Positions 7,024 through 23,344 of a stretch of DNA of 35,059 nucleotides are shown one piece after another. A program made the position numbers and the translations under genes. Under the pieces are notes generated by a model. The model was not told the origin of the DNA. It did not search any database and saw only the letters and a program-made list of their open reading frames with translations. Numbering within the stretch: position 1 is the stretch's first letter; every line of letters begins with the position of its first letter. Source of the DNA: DATLCI01 sp046714215 (lineage in GTDB: Bacteria; Acidobacteriota; Terriglobia; Terriglobales; Acidobacteriaceae); assembly GCA_046714215.1 (NCBI GenBank), contig JBKKBM010000276.1:1-35059 (forward strand), written 5' to 3'.

Positions 7024-7557
7024 ATGGCGGTAACAAAGGCGAAGAAGGCGCAGCAGATCGAGAAGCTCAGCACCGATCTGAAGGGCGTGAACAACATGGT
7101 GGTGGCGACGTTTGAGAAACTCACCGTCAACCAGGACTTCGAACTGCGCAAAGCAGTCCGCTCCGCGGGCGGCAAATACAGCGTGGTCAAGAACAAGCTG
7201 GCCGGGCGCGCCGCGCAGGGAACCGCGCTCGAAGAAGCGCTCAAAGGCTTGAAGGGCGTGACCTCCATCGCCTACACCACCGGCGATCCGGTGGCGTTGG
7301 CGAAAGCCGTCGCTAAGTATTTGTCTGACAACAAGGAACAGTTCAGCGTCAAGGGCGGCGTGGTCGAGGGCAAGATGGTCTCGCCCAAGGAACTAGCGGC
7401 GCTGGCCACGATGCCGAGCAAAGAAGAGCTGTATTCGAAGTTGCTCTTCTTGATCAATGCTCCGGCGCAGCGTCTGGTCACGGTGATGAATGCCGTAGGC
7501 CGCGACGTCGCCGTGGTCATCAACCAGGCGGTCGAGCAAAAAAAGTTTGCCGAGTAG
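7024..7557 (+). CDS. rplJ: 50S ribosomal protein L10
   Basis: L10 binds 23S rRNA through its N-terminal domain and anchors L7/L12 dimers through a C-terminal helix. The 177 residues fit the family. The N-terminal segment VNNMVVATFEKLTVNQDFELRK and the KNKLAGRAA stretch match the rRNA-binding domain. The end MNAVGRDVAVVINQAVEQKK is the stalk helix. The start ATG lies 51 bp after rplA with AAGGA upstream. The L10-L7/L12 complex often represses its own mRNA, but the short leader here shows no obvious copy of the E. coli L10 leader. Confidence 0.97.
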   Translation: MAVTKAKKAQQIEKLSTDLKGVNNMVVATFEKLTVNQDFELRKAVRSAGGKYSVVKNKLAGRAAQGTALEEALKGLKGVTSIAYTTGDPVALAKAVAKYLSDNKEQFSVKGGVVEGKMVSPKELAALATMPSKEELYSKLLFLINAPAQRLVTVMNAVGRDVAVVINQAVEQKKFAE

Positions 7558-7718
7558 CGGTACCACTCGGTGGGGTCGTAAAAAGTTTGGTCGCTTACGT
7601 CGTGGCGTTGGGCAGCACCTCTCACGCAGCTTGGTCTGGGGCGAGTGAGACCGGGTGTAGCCCACTGGAAGCATGACGGCGGCGGTGCAGGAACGAAGTT
7701 CAAATTAGGAGAACAGTA

Positions 7719-8102
7719 ATGGCCGATCTACAACAGTTGGAAGAATCAATCGTGAGCTTGTCGCTGCTCGATGCGGCGCAGCTCGTTAAGAAGCTTGAGG
7801 AGCGCCTCGGCGTCTCCGCAGCGGCAGCGGCACCGGTGATGATGGCTGGTGGCGGCGCGGCGGCGGGTGCGGCCCCGGCAGCGGAAGCCCAGACCGAGTT
7901 CAGCGTGATCCTGAAGGACGTGGGAGCCAAGAAGATCGAGGTCATCAAGGCCGTCCGCGAAGTCACCAGCCTGGGCTTGAAAGAAGCCAAGGACTTGGTC
8001 GACGGCGCGCCCAAGCCGATCAAAGAAGGCGTAAGCAAGGAAGACGCCGAGAATATCAAGAAGAAGTTCGCCGATGCCGGCGCGACCGTCGAAATCAAGT
8101 AA
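7719..8102 (+). CDS. rplL: 50S ribosomal protein L7/L12
   Basis: This is the multicopy stalk protein that recruits translation GTPases. The 127-residue protein has an N-terminal dimerisation helix pair (SIVSLSLLDAAQLVKKLEERLG), a flexible Ala/Gly hinge (about residues 37-55), and the C-terminal factor-binding domain with KKIEVIKAVREVTSLGLKEAK and VDGAPKPIKEGV. A good Shine-Dalgarno sequence, TAGGAG, precedes the ATG. A 161-bp spacer separates it from rplJ, longer than usual. It is followed by a 568-bp gap before rpoB. Confidence 0.98.
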   Translation: MADLQQLEESIVSLSLLDAAQLVKKLEERLGVSAAAAAPVMMAGGGAAAGAAPAAEAQTEFSVILKDVGAKKIEVIKAVREVTSLGLKEAKDLVDGAPKPIKEGVSKEDAENIKKKFADAGATVEIK

Positions 8103-8149
8103 ACGGCCGTACTTCGCTTGATCCGTTTTGAGGGGACTCGGGCGGCAGC

Positions 8150-8220
8150 GGGTGAGCGCGGAGCGAGCGCCGTATAGCGCGAGCAAAGTGCGAGGGCAAA
8201 GCGGCGAAGCCGCGGAGCCC
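8150..8220 (+). repeat. Intergenic hairpin repeat, copy C (inverted relative to A and B)
   Basis: This 71-bp unit matches the reverse complement of copies A and B over its whole length, with scattered differences. The shared blocks are GGGTGAGC, GAGCGCCGTAT, GCGCGA, TGCGAGGGC and GCGGAGCCC. Its hairpin has outer stem AGGGC/GCCCT and inner stem GCGGC/GCCGC. In copies A and B the inner pair is GCAGC/GCTGC, so the two arms changed together. Confidence 0.7.
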
Positions 8221-8339
8221 TGGATTTGACGACCCATGCCGCTCGGAGCTCCGGTGCTGAACTCGGTTTCAGTGCTAAACGCTTTTTTCGGACTTCGTAA
8301 ATGAGGTTGGCATGGAGTTCGCGGTTTCGATAAGGAACT

Positions 8340-8400
8340 GCGAACAAAGTGCGAGGACGATGCAGCCAAGCGTAATCGCTGGGTTTGCGGAGTCCTTGGA
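8340..8400 (+). repeat. Intergenic hairpin repeat, copy D (diverged)
   Basis: This copy shares GCGAACAAAGTGCGAGG and GCGGAGTCC with copy C. The outer stem is now AGGAC/GTCCT in place of AGGGC/GCCCT, again a paired change. The inner arm is a longer hairpin around AGCG-taat-CGCT. It is the most diverged of the four copies. Confidence 0.5.
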
Positions 8401-8670
8401 TAAAAAAGACTGGCGCAGAAAAAGACAATTTCAGCATTCCTGAGCGCGGCACAACGCGCCGGCGGAGACACTCGTCTCTGCGGGCGCATGCGCGTCTTTA
8501 CTGGAATATTGCGCAGTGTAGCAAAGTAAATCGCGAAAGCAAGAAGGCAATTTCAGTTCCTTTGCTTGTAGACGCGAGAGCAGGATGCACCACCGCAGTA
8601 GCGCTCCGGCCGCCCATGGTCGGATGCGTAAGGCCTGCAACACGTGGGTAGAAAACTAGGAGTTTCTCTA

Positions 8671-13152
<4,482 letters not shown>

Positions 13153-13161
13153 CAACTTGTA

Positions 13162-13188
13162 GGGACGCAGCCCTGGGGGCTGCGTCCC
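13162..13188. repeat. Perfect 12-bp hairpin between rpoB and rpoC
   Basis: GGGACGCAGCCC-tgg-GGGCTGCGTCCC sits 10 bp after the rpoB stop. The tail GTTGGATTGTTT is only mildly T-rich. It may be a partial terminator or a processing/stability hairpin. rpoB and rpoC are expected to be co-transcribed, so full termination here would be surprising. Confidence 0.65.
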
Positions 13189-13323
13189 GTTGGATTGTTT
13201 GCAGTTTAAAGAATGGAAACATCGCACTCCTCGTCACATTGCTCTCGAGTGGCGGGTCGAGTTGGAAGCTTAGCCGCATTCGAGAGCCGGCAGCCGGGAT
13301 CGTGATTCCGGCAGGAGGAAACC

Positions 13324-17514
<4,191 letters not shown>

Positions 17515-17535
17515 CGCATTGCATGCAGCAGGCAA

Positions 17536-17563
17536 GCGGGACCCGAAAGGGTCCCGCTTTTTT
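17536..17563 (+). terminator. Intrinsic terminator after rpoC
   Basis: The stem GCGGGACCC/GGGTCCCGC (9 bp, perfect) has loop GAAA and is followed by TTTTTT. It lies 22 bp after the rpoC stop and closes the rplJL-rpoBC transcription unit. Confidence 0.95.
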
Positions 17564-17604
17564 CTGAGGTATCCAAATCGTCTCTAGCTACAAGGGATTG
17601 CCAC

Positions 17605-17613
17605 TGCTACCCT
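17605..17613 (+). promoter_or_regulatory. Candidate extended -10 box for the YihY-type gene
   Basis: TGCTACCCT fits an extended -10 (TGnTAnnnT). It ends 9 bases before the ATG at 17623, so transcription would begin at or next to the start codon. No -35 hexamer is evident. Confidence 0.4.
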
Positions 17614-17622
17614 TGACCTGGC

Positions 17623-18510
17623 ATGCTCCGCAATCTCAACCTGCTACGCCGGGCGTTTTGGCACGCCTTCCGGCATGGCGCCTTCATGAATTCCAAGGGC
17701 GCGGCCTATTCGTCTATTCTTACGGTTTTCCCCTTCCTGATCGTGGTTTCCTGGATATTGTCTGAGACCAACACCACGGACCGGTTCTTCCGCGAGATCT
17801 CCTACGCCTTAGGATTGGTACTGCCCCCGGGGACCCGCACCACCGCGCTGGGAGTTTTTCAAGGGGCGCAGCGTCCCATGAAAGAGATTGTTACCGCCTC
17901 CATCATCATGATCTTTGCCGCTTCCGGCATCATGATTTCCTGGATGGAGGGCTTCCGCCGCGCCCACGGCATCTCCGTCAATCCCTGGGGATTCTGGCGG
18001 GAGCGCGCGGTCGCGCTCCTCCTCGTCTTCCTCGGATTTGCCCCCATGGTCTTTGCCATGTTGCTGGTCGCCTTTGGCAATGTGATCGAGACGTGGGTGC
18101 TATTGCACACCCAATTCGTCCCCAAGCTCTGGGTACTCTTTGTATGGAGCTTGAGCCGCTGGCTGATATCGGGCATCGCCAGCGTCACTGCCATCATGCT
18201 CATCTACCATTGGGGATTGCCCCGGGTACAGCCCTGGCACCGGGTCCTGCCGGGGGCGGTCGTCGCCACGTTTCTGTGGTTCCCCGCTAGCATCGTTTTC
18301 GGCTGGTATGTCACCCGCTATGCCTCTTACAACATCATTTATGGGCCGCTGGGGGCCGGCATTGCGCTGCTGGTACTGCTCTACCTCGTTTCCATCACCA
18401 TCCTGGTCGGTGCGGAGTTCAACGCCGTGGCCTGCCCCCGCACTGCGACTACTGACGACGACGAGCGGCGCGATTCAGATCGGCGCCGGAGACCGCGCCG
18501 TCGCGCCTGA
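17623..18510 (+). CDS. YihY/virulence factor BrkB family membrane protein
   Basis: The 295-residue product is an integral membrane protein of the YihY family, with about six hydrophobic helices. These include SSILTVFPFLIVVSWIL, IIMIFAASGIMISWM, ALLLVFLGFAPMVFAMLLVAF and LVLLYLVSITILVGAEF. The family feature GAAYSSILTVFPFLI near residue 26 and the C-terminal GAEFNAV (where family members have GAE.N) are present. The tail is charged (DDDERRDSDRRRRPRRR). The biochemical function of the family is not settled; the old RNase BN label came from a misassignment. The gene stands alone after the rpoC terminator, without a Shine-Dalgarno sequence. Confidence 0.88.
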   Translation: MLRNLNLLRRAFWHAFRHGAFMNSKGAAYSSILTVFPFLIVVSWILSETNTTDRFFREISYALGLVLPPGTRTTALGVFQGAQRPMKEIVTASIIMIFAASGIMISWMEGFRRAHGISVNPWGFWRERAVALLLVFLGFAPMVFAMLLVAFGNVIETWVLLHTQFVPKLWVLFVWSLSRWLISGIASVTAIMLIYHWGLPRVQPWHRVLPGAVVATFLWFPASIVFGWYVTRYASYNIIYGPLGAGIALLVLLYLVSITILVGAEFNAVACPRTATTDDDERRDSDRRRRPRRRA

Positions 18511-18571
18511 AAAGCGGTACACTAACTGCTTCCACCCTATCCTCTGGCTTGCGTAAGGCTTACTCGTAACT

Positions 18572-20158
18572 ATGGACATGGACTTGGACCTGCTCACCCA
18601 CCCCCTGGAATTCAAGACTGGCCGCCGCAAGGCGAAGATCGTCTGCACTATCGGCCCGGCCAGTAATTCTGAAGTCGCCTTGCGCGACCTCATGCGCTTT
18701 GGTATGGACGTGGCCCGCCTGAACTTCTCCCACAGTACCCACGAGGACCACGCCCGGCTTATCGAACGGCTGCGCCGCATCGCCAACAAAGAAGGCCGAA
18801 CCATCTGCATCCTGCAGGACTTGCAGGGGCCGAAGATCCGCACGGGGCGCCTCAAGAACCGTATCCCCATCGCGCTAAAGGCCGGGTCAAAGATCGTGAT
18901 CACTCCGCAGGACGTCCTTGGCACCGGGCAGATCATCTCCACCACATTTCAGACGCTGGCGCGCGAGGTCGAGCCCGGTTCGCGCATCCTGCTCTCAGAC
19001 GGATTGATCGAGCTCCGCGTCAAGGCCATCAAGGGCTCAGAGGTCGAGTGTGAGGTCGTTAATGGCGGCATGCTGGGCGAGCACAAGGGCATCAACCTCC
19101 CGGGCGCTGTATTCACTGTCCCTTCGCTCACCGAAAAAGACGAGGCTGACCTCGAGTTCGGACTGCGCCACAACGTGGACATGATCGCCGTCTCATTCAT
19201 TCGCAGCGCGGACGACGTGCGCTACGTCAAGCGGAGAGTCAAGGACCACCACAGCGACGCCTGGGTCATCGCTAAGCTGGAAAAACCGCAGGCCATCGAG
19301 CACCTGGAAGCCATCCTGGAATCGGCGGACGGCGTGATGGTCGCCCGTGGCGATCTGGGCGTGGAGATGCCGCCGGAAAAAGTTCCCGTCATCCAGAAGC
19401 ACATCATCCGGCGTGCGGCGGAGTGGCGCAAGCCCGTCATCACCGCCACCCAGATGCTGGAGTCCATGATCGAGAACCCGCGGCCTACCCGCGCGGAGGC
19501 CAGTGACGTAGCCAACGCCGTCTTCGACGGTACCGACGCGCTCATGCTCTCCGGCGAGACGGCCAGCGGTAAATATCCCCGCGAGGCCGTCGCCATGATG
19601 GCCAAGATCATTACTGAGACGGAAGGCCAGATGTTCGCCTCCGGACCCGCTATGCGCCGGCGCAGTGAAAAGAAACTCTCCATCTCCGAGACCATCTGCG
19701 AGTCCATCGCCCATGCCGCCCTCGAACTCGACATGCGCGCCATCACTGTCTATACCGAGACCGGCACCACCGCCCGGCTGATCTCCAAGTATCGCCCCAC
19801 CACGGATATATATTCGCTGACCTACGTGCCCGCGGTCTGTAATCGGGCGAACCTGCTGTGGGGCGTCTCTCCCATCCTCTGCAAGCACACTCCGTCGGTG
19901 GAGGAGATGGTCTCCGGCGCGGAGACAGAACTGGTCAGCCGGGGTCTCGCGCAGAAGGACGACGTCATTGGCATTGTCGCCGGCACCCGTACCACCTCCG
20001 GCTCCACCAATTTCATGCGCTTGCATGTGATCGGCACCGCCACGGAAGAGGAAGCCCGCCTCATCCACCGCAAGGTTTTGGCGAAAAAAGGTGTGGCCAC
20101 GCGGAAGAAAAACCTGCGCGCGAAAAAGATGACGCAAGGAAAGACAAAGGCGAAATAG
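18572..20158 (+). CDS. pyk: Pyruvate kinase
   Basis: The enzyme converts phosphoenolpyruvate and ADP to pyruvate and ATP, the last step of glycolysis. Motifs in order: KIVCTIGPAS (near residue 20), MDVARLNFSH, LQDLQGPKIRTG, EKPQAIEHL, VMVARGDLGVEMP (metal and substrate site), TATQMLESMI, RAEASDVANAVFDGTDALMLSGETA, then the C-terminal allosteric domain. The 528-residue length exceeds the usual 470-480, because of a short N-terminal addition and a Lys/Arg-rich tail of about 25 residues (RKKNLRAKKM and following). ATG 18572 has only a weak purine-rich sequence upstream. It is transcribed in the same direction as the YihY gene, 61 bp away. Confidence 0.96.
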   Translation: MDMDLDLLTHPLEFKTGRRKAKIVCTIGPASNSEVALRDLMRFGMDVARLNFSHSTHEDHARLIERLRRIANKEGRTICILQDLQGPKIRTGRLKNRIPIALKAGSKIVITPQDVLGTGQIISTTFQTLAREVEPGSRILLSDGLIELRVKAIKGSEVECEVVNGGMLGEHKGINLPGAVFTVPSLTEKDEADLEFGLRHNVDMIAVSFIRSADDVRYVKRRVKDHHSDAWVIAKLEKPQAIEHLEAILESADGVMVARGDLGVEMPPEKVPVIQKHIIRRAAEWRKPVITATQMLESMIENPRPTRAEASDVANAVFDGTDALMLSGETASGKYPREAVAMMAKIITETEGQMFASGPAMRRRSEKKLSISETICESIAHAALELDMRAITVYTETGTTARLISKYRPTTDIYSLTYVPAVCNRANLLWGVSPILCKHTPSVEEMVSGAETELVSRGLAQKDDVIGIVAGTRTTSGSTNFMRLHVIGTATEEEARLIHRKVLAKKGVATRKKNLRAKKMTQGKTKAK

Positions 20159-20174
20159 CCGCAATAACGGCTTC

Positions 20175-20211
20175 GTGCAGGGAGCTAAGAGCTAAAAGCC
20201 AAAAGCTGCAC
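20175..20211. repeat. Inverted repeat between convergent pyk and rhomboid genes
   Basis: GTGCAG (20175-20180) and CTGCAC (20206-20211) flank a purine-rich loop with the repeated word AGCTAAGAGCTAAAAGCC. It may be a weak bidirectional terminator. The stem is only six base pairs and no T-run follows. Confidence 0.35.
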
Positions 20212-21074
20212 TAATTCACCCACGGCCCCTTGCCCGCGTCGCCATTATCTTTCTTCGGTTCCGCTTCCGGGCCGCGGTAGTTGCCGTGCTCGTCAAAATA
20301 ATCGTTGCGGTCGTGTTTCCGCATATACACTTCGAACTTCTTGGCCGCTTGTCGCCGCTTCCACTTGTGATAGCGATTGCGCAGTCCATAGGCCGACTCG
20401 CTGAAGCCCAGGCCATGGCGCGGCAGGAATTTCAAATAGAGGAATCCGAAGAGTGCTCCGCCCAGATGCGCGATGGCCGAACCCGGGTCTTCATTGCGCA
20501 GCATGAGCAGGACGTCGATGCCGATCCATATCCCCACCAGATACTTTGCCTTGATGGCGATGGGGAAAGGGAAGAGGTAGACCTCAGACTCGCGAAAAAT
20601 GAGGCCGAAGGCGATGAGGAGTCCGAAGATCCCGCCGGACGCTCCCACCAGATGAACAAGAGGAGAGAGACCGAATACTCCCGCGTAGGAGACGGCGGAG
20701 AAGACCAGCGCGGAACCGATGACGCACCAGTAGTAATACTCAAAGAACTGCCGCCGGCCAAAGTGCTGCTCCATCTGGGCGCCGAACATCCAGAGGACGA
20801 GCATGTTGAACAGCAGGTGCATCACCCCACCGTGGAGAAATGAGTAGGTAATGAGCTGCCACAGGAATCCCTGGCCAATGAGAAGTCCCGGCGTCAGGCC
20901 TAAGTACTCAAAGGACGCCCCGTATAGGCCGGGCGCGAAGCCTTTCAAAAGGGACTGCAGGACAAAAATCGCCACATTGGCGATGATCAGCCAGCGTACT
21001 GCTCCGGAGAACGTGGGCATGTTGAACCCACCCATGCCCCGACCGCCCCCGCCACCTGACATTGTTCGTCGCAT
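20211..21074 (-). CDS. Rhomboid family intramembrane serine protease
   Basis: This 287-residue membrane protease has the rhomboid signature. Catalytic serine 146 lies in GASGG, the paired histidine 203 in AHLGG, and the conserved WQLITYSFLHGGVMHLLFNM (about residues 72-91) provides the HxxxHxxxN element. About six membrane helices are visible, after a Gly-rich cytoplasmic start. The C-terminal tail of about 65 residues is charged. The ATG at 21074 is preferred over a longer frame because AGGG lies just before it and the extra N-terminal residues are read from the 3' end of the upstream gene. It starts 8 bp after the M28 peptidase stop, so the two proteolytic genes form an operon. Substrates are unknown. 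Confidence 0.95.
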   Translation of the reverse strand: MRRTMSGGGGGRGMGGFNMPTFSGAVRWLIIANVAIFVLQSLLKGFAPGLYGASFEYLGLTPGLLIGQGFLWQLITYSFLHGGVMHLLFNMLVLWMFGAQMEQHFGRRQFFEYYYWCVIGSALVFSAVSYAGVFGLSPLVHLVGASGGIFGLLIAFGLIFRESEVYLFPFPIAIKAKYLVGIWIGIDVLLMLRNEDPGSAIAHLGGALFGFLYLKFLPRHGLGFSESAYGLRNRYHKWKRRQAAKKFEVYMRKHDRNDYFDEHGNYRGPEAEPKKDNGDAGKGPWVN

Positions 21075-21082
21075 GCTTTTCC

Positions 21083-22516
21083 CTATCTCTCCGGTGTTGG
21101 TATCACGGCTAGGCTGCGGTTGCCTTTTTTGTCCACCGACCGCACGGCGAAGATCACGTTGTCCTTGGAGCGCTTGAGGGTCGCGGTGGTCACGTTGCCC
21201 ACGGTCTCCACATTCTCCCACTCAGCCGCCGTCGTCGGACGCCACAGTACTTCGTATTTCACCGCGCGGCCGTCGGCCGGGGCCGACCAGGTAAGTTCTG
21301 AATCGTTGTCCAGTTTTCGCGTCAGCAGCTTCACATCCACCGGCGGCCCGGGCGCCGACGCCAAAGATGCTAGCGAAGCCGCATTCACTCGCGCCACGTT
21401 GGCTACGTACTCGAAGTCCACGAACTTCGCCAAATCTCCATATTCGATGCCGTTCTCCGTCCGCGGGTTCTGGTGCTGCCGGTTGAAATCTTCGCGATAC
21501 TCAGTGAACCGCACCGCGGCGAATCCGCTCTCGTTGAAGGCAGTATGGTCGCCCCCGCGCAGAAAACGGTCGCGCCGGAAGATCAGCTTCGCCTGTAACG
21601 GCGCCGCCACATACTTTGCCCCGGTCTCGCGTACATAACGCGCCAACTGCCGTGACGCAGAGTCATTCTCCAGCGCCAGGTTGCGGATGGTGCGCAGCTC
21701 CGCTTCGGTTGCCGCCTGCGGGATTCCCTCGGAAAAGACGCGCACAATCGCCGTATCCTGATCTTTGGCTTTGTTGCCCCCCACGATGTCGTTATTCAGC
21801 ACTCCCGCGATGCTCCAGCCCTCCGCCTTCGCCATCTTGGCGAAGTGTCGGGCCCCGTTCAGCCCCTGTTCCTCGCCCGCCACGGTTAGAAAGATGATGG
21901 TAGAAGGGAAGCGGCGCTGGCTCAACACGCGCGCGCACTCCAGGCTCACCGCCGTGCCGCTGGCATCGTCATTAGCGCCCGGCGCCGGGTCGGTGATGTT
22001 CAACGTATCGCTGTTGCGCGAATCATAATGGCCGGTGACCACAAAGATCGGCTGCGGGCTCTGCTCTGAGGTTCCCCGCAGGACGGCATACACATTGCTG
22101 ATCTCGGTCGCCCTGGGAATACGGTTCGCCGGCTGCTCGGTAAACGTATCCAGCTTCACTTCCAGGCAGCCGCCGCACGCCTGCGAATATTTTTCAAATT
22201 CGGATTTGATCCAGTCCCGCGCCGCCACGATGCCTCGCCCTTTGGCCGCCAACTCCGGATCGTTCGCCGACAGCGTGTTGCGGTTGTGGAAGCTGACCAG
22301 CTTCTCGATGGTGGCCTTGATGCGTGCCGCGGAGACATTTTTTACCGCCGCAGCAATGGCCGGATCCAAATCTTTGCGCGGCAGCCGGGCAGTACGGGTC
22401 GTCTTTGGTGTGCTCGGCGCCACCGGGGGCGTCTGGGAGAAGGCGGTGCAACTCAAGGCCACGCATCCGCATACAAGCAGGGTGGCCATCATTCGCCACG
22501 GCGATTTGCCTATCAT
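21083..22516 (-). CDS. Secreted M28 family zinc aminopeptidase with a fibronectin-type C-terminal domain
   Basis: M28 enzymes remove N-terminal residues using two zinc ions. The 477-residue protein has a Sec-type signal peptide (about 1-27). Its metal ligands and catalytic residues are H163 and D165 in GHYDSR, D183 in GANDDASG, E215/E216 in AGEEQGL and D243 in NNDIVGG; a late HTAFNESG supplies the last histidine. After the catalytic domain comes a beta-sandwich of about 90 residues (ELTWSAPADGRAVKYEVLWR) like a fibronectin III domain. GAGGA precedes the ATG. It is the first gene of an operon with the rhomboid protease and is divergent from the LysW-like gene. Confidence 0.93.
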   Translation of the reverse strand: MIGKSPWRMMATLLVCGCVALSCTAFSQTPPVAPSTPKTTRTARLPRKDLDPAIAAAVKNVSAARIKATIEKLVSFHNRNTLSANDPELAAKGRGIVAARDWIKSEFEKYSQACGGCLEVKLDTFTEQPANRIPRATEISNVYAVLRGTSEQSPQPIFVVTGHYDSRNSDTLNITDPAPGANDDASGTAVSLECARVLSQRRFPSTIIFLTVAGEEQGLNGARHFAKMAKAEGWSIAGVLNNDIVGGNKAKDQDTAIVRVFSEGIPQAATEAELRTIRNLALENDSASRQLARYVRETGAKYVAAPLQAKLIFRRDRFLRGGDHTAFNESGFAAVRFTEYREDFNRQHQNPRTENGIEYGDLAKFVDFEYVANVARVNAASLASLASAPGPPVDVKLLTRKLDNDSELTWSAPADGRAVKYEVLWRPTTAAEWENVETVGNVTTATLKRSKDNVIFAVRSVDKKGNRSLAVIPTPER

Positions 22517-22574
22517 AGGTTCCTCTTCGGGTCCTCTTCAGGAAATTAGATTTTATGCAGGACGCCAGTTGCAC

Positions 22575-22603
22575 TTGACGCGGGCGCGGAAGCAACTTAA
22601 ATA
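22575..22603 (+). promoter_or_regulatory. Candidate promoter for the LysW-like gene
   Basis: TTGACG at 22575-22580 is followed 16-17 bp later by an AT-rich TTAAATATAAG. A short leader with hairpin AGGGG-a-GCC-ttgg-GGC-g-CCCCT follows (about 22626-22650). Confidence 0.45.
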
Positions 22604-22674
22604 TAAGACAAGGGTATCATTCTCCAGGGGAGCCTTGGGGCGCCCCTGCATTGTAGCGAAAGCGAGGCAGCACG

Positions 22675-22869
22675 ATGGTTTTGTGTCCGGAATGTGACAA
22701 CGATCTTGATCTCGATGTGGAAGAAGTCGAGGAGGGCGACGTGGTCTCCTGCGTCGAGTGCGGCACGGATTTTGAAGTAGTCGCCGCTGACCCCCTGGAA
22801 CTCGCTCCCGTCGCTGATGACGATGATGACGAGGAAGACGAGGATGAGGATGAGGACGAGGATGAATAA
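22675..22869 (+). CDS. LysW-like zinc-ribbon carrier protein with Asp/Glu tail
   Basis: The 64-residue product resembles LysW, the amino-group carrier of lysine/arginine synthesis in Thermus and archaea. It shares CPEC near the start (C4, C7), SCVECGTDFEVV (C26, C29) and DPLELAP (about residues 39-45). LysW normally ends EDWGE and its last Glu side chain carries the biosynthetic intermediate. Here the EDWGE is replaced by about 17 Asp/Glu residues, still ending in Glu. None of the partner genes lysX, lysZ, lysY, lysJ or lysK is nearby. A role as carrier is therefore unproven; a stand-alone zinc-ribbon acidic protein is the alternative. The stop overlaps the start of the next gene (ATGAATAA), so translation is coupled. 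Confidence 0.85.
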   Translation: MVLCPECDNDLDLDVEEVEEGDVVSCVECGTDFEVVAADPLELAPVADDDDDEEDEDEDEDEDE

Positions 22870-23275
22870 GCTGCGCCGGGTCTGGCTGCATGGAGCCCTG
22901 GCGGGACTCCTATTCGCGCTTTGCCTCGCCCTGATTCCCGCCACAGGGGTCGCGCAGAACAACGTGGATCCCACCAAGCCCTACGCCCTCATCTTCGGCA
23001 CGGTCTTTGGTCCCGATGACCGGCCGGCTGCCAACGTCAAGATCAAGATCCGCCGGGGCGATCACAAACGGGCCAAGTGGGAATTGGTCTCCGACCGCCG
23101 CGGAGAGTTCGCGCAACGCTTTCCCGCCGGCGCCGCCGACTACTACATCCGCACCGAGATTCCTAAAAAGTATGCTATTGAAAACAAAGAAGTTAAGGTC
23201 AGAATTGCCAATGACGAGCGTCAGGACATCGCGCTGCATCTAACTACGGTAGCTGCCAAAGAAAAGAAGAAGTGA
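22862..23275 (+). CDS. Small secreted protein with carboxypeptidase-regulatory-like beta fold
   Basis: The 137-residue protein starts MNKLRRVWLHGALAGLLFAL with a clear signal peptide ending about ATGVAQ (residue 32). The mature part has GTVFGPDDRPAANVKIKIRR, then SDRRGEFAQRFPAGAADYYI, the pattern of a carboxypeptidase-regulatory/transthyretin-like domain (G.V.D..G.P...V.....T...G.F). A short Lys-rich end follows. Such domains are mostly structural or binding modules at the cell surface. The ATG at 22862 overlaps the stop of the LysW-like gene and has GACGAGG before it. The upstream frame reads the Asp/Glu tail out of frame and is not coding. Confidence 0.8.
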   Translation: MNKLRRVWLHGALAGLLFALCLALIPATGVAQNNVDPTKPYALIFGTVFGPDDRPAANVKIKIRRGDHKRAKWELVSDRRGEFAQRFPAGAADYYIRTEIPKKYAIENKEVKVRIANDERQDIALHLTTVAAKEKKK

Positions 23276-23344
23276 ACCATCAGCCGTCGTGCTGATCGCT
23301 ATTTTGCTTGACTGATCTGATGGTGTTCGACAAAGGAGCATACA

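Larger units (their letters stand above)
8103..8670. other. Long rplL-rpoB intergenic leader
   Basis: This 568-bp gap splits the L7/L12 and RNA polymerase genes. No convincing protein gene is present. It contains two copies of the hairpin repeat family (8150-8220 and 8340-8400). Between them lies an imperfect hairpin CTGAA...TTCAG followed shortly by a TTTTTT run at 8283-8288, a possible weak attenuator. In E. coli the shorter rplL-rpoB gap holds an attenuator and an RNase III site; a similar role here is inference only. Confidence 0.6.

Noticed and set aside
8385..8651. Open frame of 88 codons in the rplL-rpoB gap
   Set aside because: It overlaps the hairpin repeat and the rpoB Shine-Dalgarno region, has no coding character and no start signal.
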